Origin: an uncultured Arachnia sp.
Lineage (GTDB): Bacteria; Actinomycetota; Actinomycetes; Propionibacteriales; Propionibacteriaceae
Assembly: GCA_947493995.1 (NCBI GenBank)
Contig: CANLTJ010000001.1
Span: 1 to 64,000, forward strand
Direction of reading: 5' to 3'
Length of the DNA: 64,000 nucleotides
Part shown: positions 50,572 through 59,887 of the stretch, one piece after another
How the letters are laid out: every line of letters begins with the position of its first letter
Position numbering within the stretch: position 1 is the first letter of the stretch
Program-made: the position numbers and the translations under genes
Notes under the pieces: model-generated
What the model was told of the DNA's origin: nothing
What the model saw: only the letters and a program-made list of their open reading frames with translations
Database searches by the model: none

Positions 50572-51780
50572 TCAGTCGAGGAGGTCGCGGACGACGCCGT
50601 CGGCCAGGAGCCGGCCCCTCAGCGTCAGGATGAGCCGCTCCTGCGTCACATGCCCGAGACCGGCTGCCATGATGTCGGGCACGCGGGCTCGCTCGGAGGA
50701 AGTGAGGACCCTGAGGTCCAGCCCTTCCGCGAGGCGGAGCTCCAGCATGACCCGCTCGATTCGCCGGTCCTCCTCCGAGAGCAACTCGCCCGCCTGCGCC
50801 GGCGAACGACCCGCCGTCAGTTCCGCCACGTAGGGGCGTGGATGCTTGCGGTTCCAGAACCGCATCCCCGAGATGTGGCTGTGGGAACCGGGGCCAATCC
50901 CCCACCAGTTGGCGCCCCGCCAGTAGTTCAGATTGTGGCGGCACTGCCCCGACGGCGACGCCGCCCAGTTGCTCACCTCATAGTTGACCATGCCGTGACT
51001 AGTCAGGAACTCCTCGGCCATCAGGTACTTGTCGGCCAGTTCGTCGTCGTCCGGCATGGGGATCTGGCCCCGTCGCACCTGCATGGCCAGGCGCGTACCG
51101 TCTTCGACGATGAGCGAGTAGGCGCTGACGTGGTCGACGGGCGTGGCCCCCACTGCTTGGAGTGACTGCATCCAGTCGTCGACGGACTCGCCGGGCGTCC
51201 CGTAGATGAGGTCGAGGCTGATGTGCTCGAACCCCGCTTCCGCCGCCCAGCCAGCCGCCTGTAGGCCCCGCTCGGGGGTGTGGACCCGCTCCAGCACGTC
51301 CAGCACATGGGGCACCACCGACTGCATGCCCAGCGAGATCCGGGTGAAACCGGCTTCGCGGAGCTGATCGAAGTACGCGCGATCAACGGTGTCGGGATTT
51401 GCCTCGGTGGTGATCTCGGCATCCGATGCCAGCCCGAATCGGCCGCGGATGCTGTCGAGGAGCGTGCCGAGCGTGGCGGCCGGCAGCATCGTCGGCGTTC
51501 CCCCGCCGAAGAAAACGGTGTCGACCGAGGGCGCACCGTCGCCGAGCACACCACGGGCCAGTTCGATCTCACGCAGCGCACCACGGACGTAATCGCCACT
51601 GGACATCCCGGGCAGTTCAGAGGCGGTGTAGGTGTTGAAGTCGCAGTAACCGCAGCGAGTTCGGCAGAACGGAACGTGAACGTAGAGGGACAGGGGCGCG
51701 CCTTTGAGCCCGTCAATCACGCGCGGCGGGAGGGAACCGTCCGGGGGTAGCGGATCACCGCTGGGCAGGGCGCTGGGCAT
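50572..51780 (-). CDS. hemW: Radical SAM heme chaperone HemW
   Basis: HemW (formerly called HemN-like) is a radical SAM protein that carries heme to client enzymes; it is not a coproporphyrinogen oxidase. The protein has 402 residues. The cluster motif is CRTRCGYCDF (C-x3-C-x2-C), the HemW form. GGGTPTML follows, and the C-terminal HemN_C domain has NYWRGANWWGIGPGSHSH. TAGTCT sits 6 nt before ATG 51780, so it is probably leaderless. It is divergent from the second sugar importer. Confidence 0.93.
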   Translation of the reverse strand: MPSALPSGDPLPPDGSLPPRVIDGLKGAPLSLYVHVPFCRTRCGYCDFNTYTASELPGMSSGDYVRGALREIELARGVLGDGAPSVDTVFFGGGTPTMLPAATLGTLLDSIRGRFGLASDAEITTEANPDTVDRAYFDQLREAGFTRISLGMQSVVPHVLDVLERVHTPERGLQAAGWAAEAGFEHISLDLIYGTPGESVDDWMQSLQAVGATPVDHVSAYSLIVEDGTRLAMQVRRGQIPMPDDDELADKYLMAEEFLTSHGMVNYEVSNWAASPSGQCRHNLNYWRGANWWGIGPGSHSHISGMRFWNRKHPRPYVAELTAGRSPAQAGELLSEEDRRIERVMLELRLAEGLDLRVLTSSERARVPDIMAAGLGHVTQERLILTLRGRLLADGVVRDLLD

Positions 51781-51867
51781 CCCCGAAGACTAGCCAAGTC
51801 CAGCAATTCCGCTGTGAGCGCATGAATGGCGGGTCCATCGTTGGTCGATGGTGCGAAGATTGTCGGC

Positions 51868-53178
51868 ATGAACATCTCTCGACGAAGCATGCTCGGTCTC
51901 GGAGGCGGCCTGGCCGCAGCCGCCACACTGGCCGCCTGCGGTCAGAACAACCCGCTCGACGGCGGCTCCACCGCGTCCCCCGGCGCCGGCGAAGCCAGCA
52001 CCGGCGGTGTCCCGCCCTCGGGCGAGAATCCCTCCCTCACGCACTGGTACCACCAGTACGGCGAGGAGGGCGTCAAGGAGGCCACCGAGCGCTACGCCGC
52101 CGACTACGAGGCGGCAGACGTCACGGTCAGGTGGAACCCGGGCGACTACAACAGCATCCTTGCGGCGCAACTGCTGACCGACGATGTGCCCGACGTCTTC
52201 GAGGCGGAGCAGGGGGGTTCCCTGGACCAGATTCGCAGCGGCCAGCTGGCGGATCTCACCGAACTCATCGGCGATGCCCGGGAAGAGTTCAACCCGTCGG
52301 TGATGGAGCGCTTCACCTTCGAGGGCAGGATCCACGGCATTCCGCAGGTCATTGACATGCAGCTGCTGTACTACCGTCCCTCCCTCCTGGAAGCGGCAGG
52401 CATCGAGCCTCCCACCACCTTGGAGGAGTTGATCACAGCCGCCAACGCCGTCCGAACCGATTCCATGGGCGGATTCTTCGCCGGCAACGACGGCGGCGTC
52501 GGAGTGCTGGGCACGATGTTCATCTGGTCCGCTGGCTACGAGCAGCTCAACGAGGACCGTACTGAGGCGGCGTTCCTGAACGAGGACTTCTACAACGGGC
52601 TGGTGGCCTACCGCGAATTCTCCCAGTCCGGTGGCGTCGTGCAGGCTGCGTCGGCCGAATGGTTCGACCCTGCCGCCTTCGTCAATGAGGAGGCAGCGTT
52701 CCAGTGGGGCGGCCTGTGGTCATTGCCCGCCATCCGGGAGGCATTCGGCGACGACGTGGGAGTCTTGCCCTTCCCGGCGATCGGCAGCAACGGGAGGCCA
52801 TCGGTCCCCTTCGGTGCGTTCGGTGCCTGCGTGGCGGCCGAGGGTGCGAACGTCGAGGCCTCGAAGGAGTACGTCAGGTGGCTCTGGATCGAGGAGGAGG
52901 ACAAGCAGGTGGACTTCGCCGACTCCTACGGCACCCACATTCCCGCCAAGCCGGCCCTGGTCCCCCGGGCCACCCAGCTGGCTGATGGCCCCGGGGCCGA
53001 CGCGGCACAGTTCGTCGCGGACAGCGGCTTCGCCAACGACATCATGTGGTCCGGAGCCATCGGTGAGCAGTACGCCGCGGCTCTCAGCAATGTCATCAAG
53101 AACGGCGCCGACCCGGCCGCCGAGTTTGAGCCGCTCAGGGAACTGATCGCGAACGAACTCGAACAGCTCCAGGGTTGA
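51868..53178 (+). CDS. Sugar ABC transporter substrate-binding lipoprotein (Tat-type signal)
   Basis: The protein has 436 residues from ATG 51868. The signal has SRRSMLGLGG followed by a hydrophobic run and the lipobox LAAC, so it looks like a twin-arginine lipoprotein. The CUT1-type binding fold is clear: LTHWYHQYGEEGVKEATERY, VPDVFEAEQGGSLDQI, VIDMQLLYYRPSLLEAAGIE, WGGLWSLPAIREAFGDD. A small dyad CCATCG-N5-CGATGG lies at 51835-51851 upstream and could bind a regulator. The gene starts a three-gene operon with two permeases. Confidence 0.93.
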   Translation: MNISRRSMLGLGGGLAAAATLAACGQNNPLDGGSTASPGAGEASTGGVPPSGENPSLTHWYHQYGEEGVKEATERYAADYEAADVTVRWNPGDYNSILAAQLLTDDVPDVFEAEQGGSLDQIRSGQLADLTELIGDAREEFNPSVMERFTFEGRIHGIPQVIDMQLLYYRPSLLEAAGIEPPTTLEELITAANAVRTDSMGGFFAGNDGGVGVLGTMFIWSAGYEQLNEDRTEAAFLNEDFYNGLVAYREFSQSGGVVQAASAEWFDPAAFVNEEAAFQWGGLWSLPAIREAFGDDVGVLPFPAIGSNGRPSVPFGAFGACVAAEGANVEASKEYVRWLWIEEEDKQVDFADSYGTHIPAKPALVPRATQLADGPGADAAQFVADSGFANDIMWSGAIGEQYAAALSNVIKNGADPAAEFEPLRELIANELEQLQG

Positions 53179-54143
53179 TGTCCACCGCCGCCTCCAACAC
53201 CGTCGCCCCGGCCTCCCCCTCCACGGGAAGGCCGGGGCTCTGGCGTCGGCTGCGCGGTCACCAGGGCCGCAATCTGTGGTTCGTTGCGTTCGTCTCCCCG
53301 TTCTTCGTGGGTCTCCTGGCATTCGTCTATCTACCGATCGTGTGGAGCGCGTACCTGTCCTTCTTCGAGGCGCGCAACACGGTCAACCCAACCCGCTTCG
53401 TCGGACTGGACAACTACACCTACCTGCTCAACGACAGTCTGTTCATCCAGTCGCTCGTCACCTTCGTCGCGTTTGCTGTCTTCATCGTCCCCACCACCTA
53501 CGTCGCCTCGCTCGGGCTCGCACTGCTGCTGAACAACCTGAAGTGGGGACAGGCATTCTTCCGCTCGGTCTTCTTCATCCCGACGGCGGTCTCCTACGTC
53601 ATCGCCGCCATCATCTGGCGGTTCGCCTTCTTCTCCGGCGCTCGATTCGGTCTGCTGAACCAGGCCATCACGGCCGCCGGTGGGGATCAGGTCAACTGGC
53701 TGGGCGGCACCAACGATCTCTACTGGGTGGCGCTGGTCAGTGTGCGGTTGTGGTTGCAGACGGGCTTCTACATGATCCTGCTGCTTGCTGGCCTGCAGCG
53801 CATCCCGCAGGAAACCTACGAGGCGGCTGCTCTCGACGGCGCCTCCGGCTGGCGGCTCCTCCGCTTCATCACGCTGCCCCAGCTCAAGGCGACCAGCCTC
53901 GCCGTCGTTCTGCTGCTGCTGATCAACGCATTCCAGGCATTCGACGAGTTCTACAACATGCTGGGCTCCATCGGCAGCTACCCGCCCTACGCACGTCCAC
54001 CGTTGGTGCACCTGTACCTGATCGCCGTCGGCGGAGGCCAGCAGGACCTGGGCGTGGGCGGTGCCGGCACCATGATCCTGACGGCCATCATCGTGCTGTT
54101 CGGGGTGGGGCAGAACTTCATCCTCAACAGGAGTTCGAGATGA
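53178..54143 (+). CDS. Sugar ABC transporter permease (MalF type)
   Basis: The protein has 321 residues. The ATG overlaps the stop of the binding-protein gene (TGATG). After a cytoplasmic stretch the first helix begins near 33 (NLWFVAFVSPFFVGLLAFVY). The EAA loop reads ETYEAAALDGASGWRLLRFI, with LPQLKAT after it. Six helices are expected. It is the first of two translationally coupled permeases. Confidence 0.93.
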   Translation: MSTAASNTVAPASPSTGRPGLWRRLRGHQGRNLWFVAFVSPFFVGLLAFVYLPIVWSAYLSFFEARNTVNPTRFVGLDNYTYLLNDSLFIQSLVTFVAFAVFIVPTTYVASLGLALLLNNLKWGQAFFRSVFFIPTAVSYVIAAIIWRFAFFSGARFGLLNQAITAAGGDQVNWLGGTNDLYWVALVSVRLWLQTGFYMILLLAGLQRIPQETYEAAALDGASGWRLLRFITLPQLKATSLAVVLLLLINAFQAFDEFYNMLGSIGSYPPYARPPLVHLYLIAVGGGQQDLGVGGAGTMILTAIIVLFGVGQNFILNRSSR

Positions 54144-54964
54144 GTCAACAGAAATTCTGGCTCGGCGTGCGCTACATCACCCTGGTGGTCCTGGCGGTGC
54201 TGTTCCTACTGCCGTTCTGGGTCATCGTTCGCAACGCCTTCTCCACCAACTCCAACATCGTCTCGGCCACGTGGCAATGGCTGCCGGACCAGGTGAACCT
54301 CACCAATCTGTATTCACTTCTCGAGAACGATTCGGTGGGTATTCTGCGCGCCCTGGGCAACTCTGCCATCCAGGCCGCGCTCCAGACTGCCGGTACGATC
54401 TTCGTCAGCCTGCTGGCCGGTTATGCCCTGGCGCGATACACGCACAGGGCGTCGCGCCTCATGCTGGCTCTGACGCTGTTCACGCTGATGGTTCCGGTGG
54501 CCACGATCTTTGTTCCGATGTTCATCATCACCGCGCAATTGGGATGGGTGGACACATTCCGTGGACTGGTGGTGCCCACCATCTTCTCTGCTTTCGCGAC
54601 GTATCTGTTCCGGCAGTATTTCCTCGACTTCCCGGAGGAACTGGAGGATGCCTCACTGGTGGACGGCTGCAATCCCTGGACCAGTTTCTGGCGGATCGTG
54701 GTGCCGAACTCCAAGGGAATCATCGCCGCCGTCGGCACCATCGTGCTCATCGGCGCCTGGAATGCCTTTCTCTGGCCGAGCCTCGTGGGGCGCGACGACA
54801 CCCGCACCGTGCAGGTGGCTCTGAGCCAGTTCATGACGAGCCAGAACGTGCGCTACCCGGAACTGTTCATGGGCTCCCTCATCGTGGTGATGCCCATGCT
54901 GGTGGTCTTCCTGTTCCTGCAGCGCTACCTCGTGCAGGGACTGACCACTTCAGGACTTCGCTGA
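54140..54964 (+). CDS. Sugar ABC transporter permease (MalG type)
   Basis: The protein has 274 residues from ATG 54140, overlapping the previous stop (ATGA). Six helices are predicted, the first at about 12-32. The EAA loop is EELEDASLVDGCNPWTSFWR with VVPNSKG downstream. No ATPase gene follows; the next gene is a CBS protein on the other strand. As with the importer at 21342-24489, an MsiK-type ATPase from elsewhere must be used. Confidence 0.93.
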   Translation: MSQQKFWLGVRYITLVVLAVLFLLPFWVIVRNAFSTNSNIVSATWQWLPDQVNLTNLYSLLENDSVGILRALGNSAIQAALQTAGTIFVSLLAGYALARYTHRASRLMLALTLFTLMVPVATIFVPMFIITAQLGWVDTFRGLVVPTIFSAFATYLFRQYFLDFPEELEDASLVDGCNPWTSFWRIVVPNSKGIIAAVGTIVLIGAWNAFLWPSLVGRDDTRTVQVALSQFMTSQNVRYPELFMGSLIVVMPMLVVFLFLQRYLVQGLTTSGLR

Positions 54965-54995
54965 GCCGGGACCACCCCGCGTCGTCCATTCCCCC

Positions 54996-55427
54996 TCACC
55001 CGTGCATGTACTGCACGAGGTCGTTGCGTTCGTCCTGAAGTTCGTCGAGGCGGTGCTTCACCACGTCGCCGATGGACACGATGGCCACCAGTTTGTCGTC
55101 CTCGACGACAGGGAGGTGCCGCACGCGATGCTCCGTCATCTGGACGGCGATCGACTCGAGCTCGTCCTTCGGCGCACAGGTCCACACCTCACGCGTCATG
55201 ATGGTCTGCACCGTGTCCTGCAGAACGTCGACGCCGCGTTCGTGGAGTGCGCGAACGATGTCGCGTTCGCTGGCGATGCCTGCGACTGTGGCGCCGTCGT
55301 CCTCACTGACGATCACGGCGCCGATGCGGTGCTCGTCCAGGAACCCCACCATGTCGGCGATCGTGGCGGATGGGGGAATGGTGACGACGCCGCCACCCTT
55401 CTTCTTGATCACTTCGGAGATTTTCAT
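54996..55427 (-). CDS. CBS-domain-pair protein
   Basis: The protein has 143 residues from ATG 55427. Two CBS motifs make up almost the whole length: SATIADMVGFLDEHRIGAVI with GIASERDIVRAL, and DELESIAVQMTEHRVRHLPV with GDVVKHRLDELQ. Stand-alone CBS pairs bind AMP, ATP or similar nucleotides and signal energy state to partner proteins. The partner is unknown. TAGGCT lies 5 nt before the ATG. It is convergent with the sugar importer operon. Confidence 0.88.
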   Translation of the reverse strand: MKISEVIKKKGGGVVTIPPSATIADMVGFLDEHRIGAVIVSEDDGATVAGIASERDIVRALHERGVDVLQDTVQTIMTREVWTCAPKDELESIAVQMTEHRVRHLPVVEDDKLVAIVSIGDVVKHRLDELQDERNDLVQYMHG

Positions 55428-55595
55428 GTTCCAGCCTAACCACGACGTGTCACACTCTGCGCGAAAATGCGAAGAAGTCGACGGTCCGGTGCGTCGAGAT
55501 CTTCGAAGGGGCCACACACCTCACCGTGGAATCGACTCCACCGGGACGCCCAACATGGCCGTGGGAATCCACTCGACGGCCGGTATGGGATGGCC

Positions 55596-57353
55596 TCATG
55601 CCGCCCGTATCCAGGCGCGGATTGTCTGCACTCGTTGCTCCACCTGGTCCTGGGAGGCCTCCGCCAAAGACGGACCCCCGCATTCGCGTCGAAGGTTCGC
55701 ATGCACGTGGCTGTGCGGCACGCCGGACGTGCGGGCGAATTGTGCGACCAGCGAGTTCAGTTCCTTGCGCTTGCTCGCCAGTGCCCGGTGCAGCGCCACT
55801 CCCGGCTCGGCGCGCTGTTTGCGGTCCTGCTTGTCCCGGCGCCGCATCTGCTTCGATTGCCGATCCTGCAGGAGGGTACTCACCTGGTCCGGCTCCAGCA
55901 GGCCGGGCAGACCCAGATAGTCCTGCTCGTCGCTGGACAATGGCTCGGCGTGCATGCCGAAGGCCTGGGAGTCGAACAGCACGTGGTCAAAGGTCGCCCT
56001 GGATTCCAGAGCCTCGAAGCTGCCAAGCAGGTCATCCTGGGCCGCGTCCTGCTGGTTGGCCGCTGCCATGAGCGCATCCGATTCGCTCCAGAGGTCGTCG
56101 TCGTTCTTCGGTTTACCGAGGACGTGGTCGCGTTGCCGCTCCAGCGCCCCCGCGTGCGCGAGCAGGATCGGGACGGTGGGAAGGAAGACCGTGGCCACCT
56201 CACCGCGGCGGCGTGACCGGACGAAACGTCCCACGGCCTGCGCGAAGAACAAGGGAGTGGAGGTGGCCGTCGCGTACACGCCGACGGCGAGTCGTGGCAC
56301 GTCGACGCCCTCGGACACCATGCGCACCGCCACCATCCAGCGGGAGGTGGCGGCGGCGAACTCGTCGATGCGCGCCGAGGAGCGTGTGCTGTCGGACAGG
56401 ACGACGCTCGGTTCCTCACCGCTGATAGAGGTCAGCAGCTTGGCGTATGCCCGTGCCTGGCTCTGATTCGACGCGATCACAAGACCACCGGCATCGGGGA
56501 CGTGTCGCCGCACCTCCGAGAGCCGGGTGTCCGCCGCCTGCAGGACAGCGTTGATCCACTCCCCCGTCGGCGCCAGGGCGGTGCGCCACGCCTGTGCCGT
56601 CAGGTCCTTGGTGAGTGCTGTCCCCAGGTCCACGTCCAGCTCGTCACCAGCCTTGGTGCGCCACCGCATGGGTCCGCCGTAGTTCATGAAGAGCACGGGA
56701 CGCACCACATGGTCCGCCAGCGCCTGGGCATAGCCGTACGTGTAGTCGGGTCGCGAGATCCTGACGCCCGGGGCGATCTCCTCGTAGTCGACGAAGGGGA
56801 TGGGGTTGTCGTCGGAGCGGAACGGCGTGCCGGTCAGTGCCAGCCGTCGGGTGGCATGCGTGAAGGCCTCCTCGATGCCCTCGCCCCAGCTGAGCGCGTC
56901 CCCGGCGTGGTGGATCTCGTCGAAGATCACCAGGGTGTCCACCGCGTGGCACAGCGCCTCGTAGGACCACGCCCTCATCGCGACGCCCGCATAGGTGACC
57001 ACGGAGCCGTCGAACTCCTTGGCGCGGCCGCGCTTGGTGGAGCGGTTCAGGCCGGGATCCAGGTGGATGCCGACTTTCGCGGCCGCGTCGGCCCACTGCA
57101 CCTTCAGGTGTTCGGTGGGTGTGACCACGACGATCCGCTTGATGGTGCGCGTCGCCAACAGGTGGTGGGCGACGCGGAGGGCGAACGTCGTCTTGCCGGC
57201 GCCGGGCGTCGCCACACAGAGGAAGTCGCGAGGTTGGGCCCCCTCGTACTGGGCGAAGGCCTCAGCCTGCCATGCGCGCAGGCTGGAGGCCGTGCCCCAT
57301 GCCGCGCGCGCCGGGTAGACCGGTGAAACGGTGTCGAAGGGAGAGTGACGCAT
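55596..57353 (-). CDS. DEAD/DEAH-box superfamily 2 helicase
   Basis: The protein has 585 residues. The helicase core has Walker A ATPGAGKTT, motif II as DEIHHAGD, motif III LTGTPFRSDD, and in the second RecA lobe motif V (VRMVSEGVDVPRLAVG) and motif VI (QAVGRFVRSRR), so it is an active-looking SF2 ATPase. The C-terminal 170 residues are charged and helical (SKQMRRRDKQDRKQR) and may form a coiled coil. Similar helicases sit beside lepA in other actinobacteria, with undefined function. The ATG at 57353 lies 37 bp from the lepA stop, so co-transcription after lepA is likely. Confidence 0.88.
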   Translation of the reverse strand: MRHSPFDTVSPVYPARAAWGTASSLRAWQAEAFAQYEGAQPRDFLCVATPGAGKTTFALRVAHHLLATRTIKRIVVVTPTEHLKVQWADAAAKVGIHLDPGLNRSTKRGRAKEFDGSVVTYAGVAMRAWSYEALCHAVDTLVIFDEIHHAGDALSWGEGIEEAFTHATRRLALTGTPFRSDDNPIPFVDYEEIAPGVRISRPDYTYGYAQALADHVVRPVLFMNYGGPMRWRTKAGDELDVDLGTALTKDLTAQAWRTALAPTGEWINAVLQAADTRLSEVRRHVPDAGGLVIASNQSQARAYAKLLTSISGEEPSVVLSDSTRSSARIDEFAAATSRWMVAVRMVSEGVDVPRLAVGVYATATSTPLFFAQAVGRFVRSRRRGEVATVFLPTVPILLAHAGALERQRDHVLGKPKNDDDLWSESDALMAAANQQDAAQDDLLGSFEALESRATFDHVLFDSQAFGMHAEPLSSDEQDYLGLPGLLEPDQVSTLLQDRQSKQMRRRDKQDRKQRAEPGVALHRALASKRKELNSLVAQFARTSGVPHSHVHANLRRECGGPSLAEASQDQVEQRVQTIRAWIRAA

Positions 57354-57390
57354 AGGTTGCGGAAGTCTAGACCTTGTCCTCGACGGGCCG

Positions 57391-59220
57391 CTATTTCTTG
57401 GTGGGTTCGGTGGTGGACAGGGCGGCCACAAAGGCTTCCTGCGGCACCTCGACGCGTCCCACCATCTTCATGCGCTTCTTGCCCTCCTTCTGCTTCTCCA
57501 GAAGCTTGCGTTTGCGGGAGATGTCCCCGCCGTAGCATTTGGCCAGCACGTCCTTGCGCATCGCCCGGATCGTCTCGCGGGCAATCACTCGGCTGCCGAT
57601 GGCGGCCTGGATGGGCACCTCGAACTGCTGCCGGGGGATGAGTTCCTTGAGCTTGCCTGCCATCATGAGGCCGTAGGCGTAGGACTTGTCCCGGTGCACG
57701 ATGGAGCTGAACGCATCCACCGTCTCGCCCTGCAGGAGGATGTCCACCTTGACCAGATCGGCGGGTTGCTGACCGGCCGGTTCGTAGTCGAGCGAGGCGT
57801 AGCCCTTGGTGCGCGACTTCAGTGCGTCGAAGAAATCGAAGACGATCTCGGCCAGCGGCAGCGTGTAGCGAATCTCGACGCGGTCCTCGCTGATGTAGTC
57901 GAGGCCGCGCTGCACCCCGCGTCGGGTCTGGCACAACTCCAGGATGACCCCGATGTAGACCGCTGGGGCCAGGATGGTGGCATTGACGACGGGCTCACGT
58001 ACTTCCGCGATCTTGCCCTGCGGGTACTCCGACGGATTGGTCACGGTGTGCTCCGTGCCGTCCTCCATCGTCACGTCGTAGACAACGTTCGGTGCGGTGG
58101 AGATCAGCGACAGGTTGAACTCGCGTTCCAGGCGTTCGCGGACGATTTCCATGTGGAGGAGGCCGAGGAAACCGATGCGGAAACCGAAACCGAGGGCGCC
58201 GGAGGTCTCGGGCTCCCAGACCAGTGCTGCGTCGTTGAGCTGCAACTTCTCCAGGGCTTCGCGCAGCATGTTGAACTCGTCGCCGTCGATCGGGTAGAGC
58301 CCGGAGTAGACCATGGGGTTGGGGTCCCGGTAGCCACCGAGAGCCGTGGCAGCGGGCTTGTGGGCAGCCGTGACCGTGTCACCGACGCGCGACTGCCGCA
58401 CATCCTTCACCCCGGTGATGAGATAGCCCACCTCGCCGACACCGATCGAGGGTGACTTCATCGGTTCGGGTGAGATCACGCCCACCTCGAGAAGTTCATG
58501 CTCGGTCCGGCTCGACATCATGAGGATGCGTTCGCGGCCACTGAGTTCGCCGTCGATGACTCGGACGTAGGTGACGACACCCCGGTACGTGTCGTAGACG
58601 GAATCGAAGATCAGTGCGCGGGCGGGAGCGTCGGCGTCGCCGACGGGAGGCGGGATCTGTCCCACGATCTCATCGAGGAGTGCTTCAACCCCCATGCCCG
58701 TCTTGGCTGAGACGAGGAGGACGTCATCCACGTCGCAGCCGATGATGCCGGCGAGTTCAGCCGCATACTTCTCCGGCTGGGCACCTGGGAGATCAATCTT
58801 GTTGAGCACCGGGATGATGTGGAGATCCGCCTCAAGAGCGAGGTACAGGTTGGCGAGCGTCTGGGCCTCGATGCCCTGGGCAGCATCGACCAGCAGCAGC
58901 GCGCCCTCGCAGGCCGCGAGCGACCTCGAGACCTCGTAGGTGAAGTCCACGTGGCCAGGCGTGTCGATCATGTTCAGCACGTGGACCTTGTCGTTGACGG
59001 TCCACGGCATGCGCACGGCCTGGCTCTTGATGGTGATGCCGCGTTCGCGTTCGATGTCCATACGGTCGAGGTACTGCGCGCGCATGCTTCGACCATCGAC
59101 GACGCCGGTCAACTGCAGCATGCGGTCTGCGAGCGTCGACTTTCCGTGGTCGATGTGAGCGATGATGCAGAAGTTGCGGATGATCGCTGGATCGGTCCTG
59201 CCGGGAAGCGGTGCGGGCAT
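57391..59220 (-). CDS. lepA: Elongation factor 4 (LepA)
   Basis: LepA is a ribosome-associated GTPase that remodels stalled or assembling ribosomes. The protein has 609 residues. ATG 59220 is preferred (GAGGA five bases upstream) over ATG 59226 and longer frames. The G domain shows [22 protein letters not shown] and NKIDLP; the LepA-specific C-terminal domain has [14 protein letters not shown] and [20 protein letters not shown], with the final [17 protein letters not shown]. It is divergent from rpsT, a common pairing. Confidence 0.97.
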   Translation of the reverse strand: MPAPLPGRTDPAIIRNFCIIAHIDHGKSTLADRMLQLTGVVDGRSMRAQYLDRMDIERERGITIKSQAVRMPWTVNDKVHVLNMIDTPGHVDFTYEVSRSLAACEGALLLVDAAQGIEAQTLANLYLALEADLHIIPVLNKIDLPGAQPEKYAAELAGIIGCDVDDVLLVSAKTGMGVEALLDEIVGQIPPPVGDADAPARALIFDSVYDTYRGVVTYVRVIDGELSGRERILMMSSRTEHELLEVGVISPEPMKSPSIGVGEVGYLITGVKDVRQSRVGDTVTAAHKPAATALGGYRDPNPMVYSGLYPIDGDEFNMLREALEKLQLNDAALVWEPETSGALGFGFRIGFLGLLHMEIVRERLEREFNLSLISTAPNVVYDVTMEDGTEHTVTNPSEYPQGKIAEVREPVVNATILAPAVYIGVILELCQTRRGVQRGLDYISEDRVEIRYTLPLAEIVFDFFDALKSRTKGYASLDYEPAGQQPADLVKVDILLQGETVDAFSSIVHRDKSYAYGLMMAGKLKELIPRQQFEVPIQAAIGSRVIARETIRAMRKDVLAKCYGGDISRKRKLLEKQKEGKKRMKMVGRVEVPQEAFVAALSTTEPTKK

Positions 59221-59408
59221 CAACATCCTCGTGGTTCGTGGGTGACGAGCCATCTTCTCACGTTCCGGCGGCGTCCCCGAAACGCCGAGGAGGGAGCAGC
59301 GGGCTCCGTGGAATGGCGTCACAGATGTGACGGAGATCGGGGAAGCCATGTCCGAGTTCGCCACGAGGACCCGGTTCGTGCGTCGGAACAGCGATGGGGC
59401 AGCCGAAT

Positions 59409-59438
59409 TTGGCCCGGGCTGTCACGCTCAGGTAGTCT
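59409..59438 (+). promoter_or_regulatory. rpsT promoter
   Basis: TTGGCC (59409-59414), an 18-bp spacer, then TAGTCT (59433-59438). Transcription would start near 59445, leaving a leader of about 55 nt before GTG 59502, with a GCGAGG ribosome site. Confidence 0.45.
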
Positions 59439-59501
59439 GGAGCGTCGCGTGAGTACGCGCATCCAAACCTTTTCACAACAGCACTGAGCGAGGCTTGCCA
59501 A

Positions 59502-59765
59502 GTGGCGAACATCAAGTCCCAGAAGAAGCGGAACAAGACCAACGAGATCGCGCGTCAGCGCAACAAGGCCGTCAAGTCTGAGCTGCGCACGCATGTGCGT
59601 GCCTTCCGCACCGCCGTTGCCGAGGGCAACAACGAGAAGGCCGTGGAGCTGGCCGCCGTCGCCAACCGCAGCTTGGACCGTGCAGTCAGCAAGGGTGTCA
59701 TCCACCGCAACCAGGCCGCGAACCGCAAGTCGGCGATCTCGTCGACAGCTGCTTCTCTCACCTGA
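59502..59765 (+). CDS. rpsT: 30S ribosomal protein S20
   Basis: S20 binds 16S rRNA early in 30S assembly. The 87-residue protein is very basic and helical, with the standard opening [14 protein letters not shown] and the conserved [15 protein letters not shown] stretch near the end ([15 protein letters not shown]). The start is GTG. It is monocistronic with a terminator behind and is divergent from lepA. Confidence 0.97.
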   Translation: MANIKSQKKRNKTNEIARQRNKAVKSELRTHVRAFRTAVAEGNNEKAVELAAVANRSLDRAVSKGVIHRNQAANRKSAISSTAASLT

Positions 59766-59791
59766 TCCAGCGCCTCGTTCAATTCCGCAGC

Positions 59792-59826
59792 CAGCGCCCT
59801 GACACTCGGTGGTCGGGGCGCTGTTT
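59792..59826 (+). terminator. rpsT terminator
   Basis: CAGCGCCC (59792-59799) and GGGCGCTG (59816-59823) form an 8-bp stem with a 16-nt loop, followed by TTT. It is 27 bp past the rpsT stop. Confidence 0.65.
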
Positions 59827-59887
59827 GACGTCTCCAACCCAGTACTGCCCAGTACTGCGAGCGAGGAAACGGCGGTAGATGTCGACG

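Noticed and set aside
55596..57353. Restriction or defence helicase
   Set aside because: No methyltransferase, nuclease or other defence gene is adjacent, and the neighbours are housekeeping genes.
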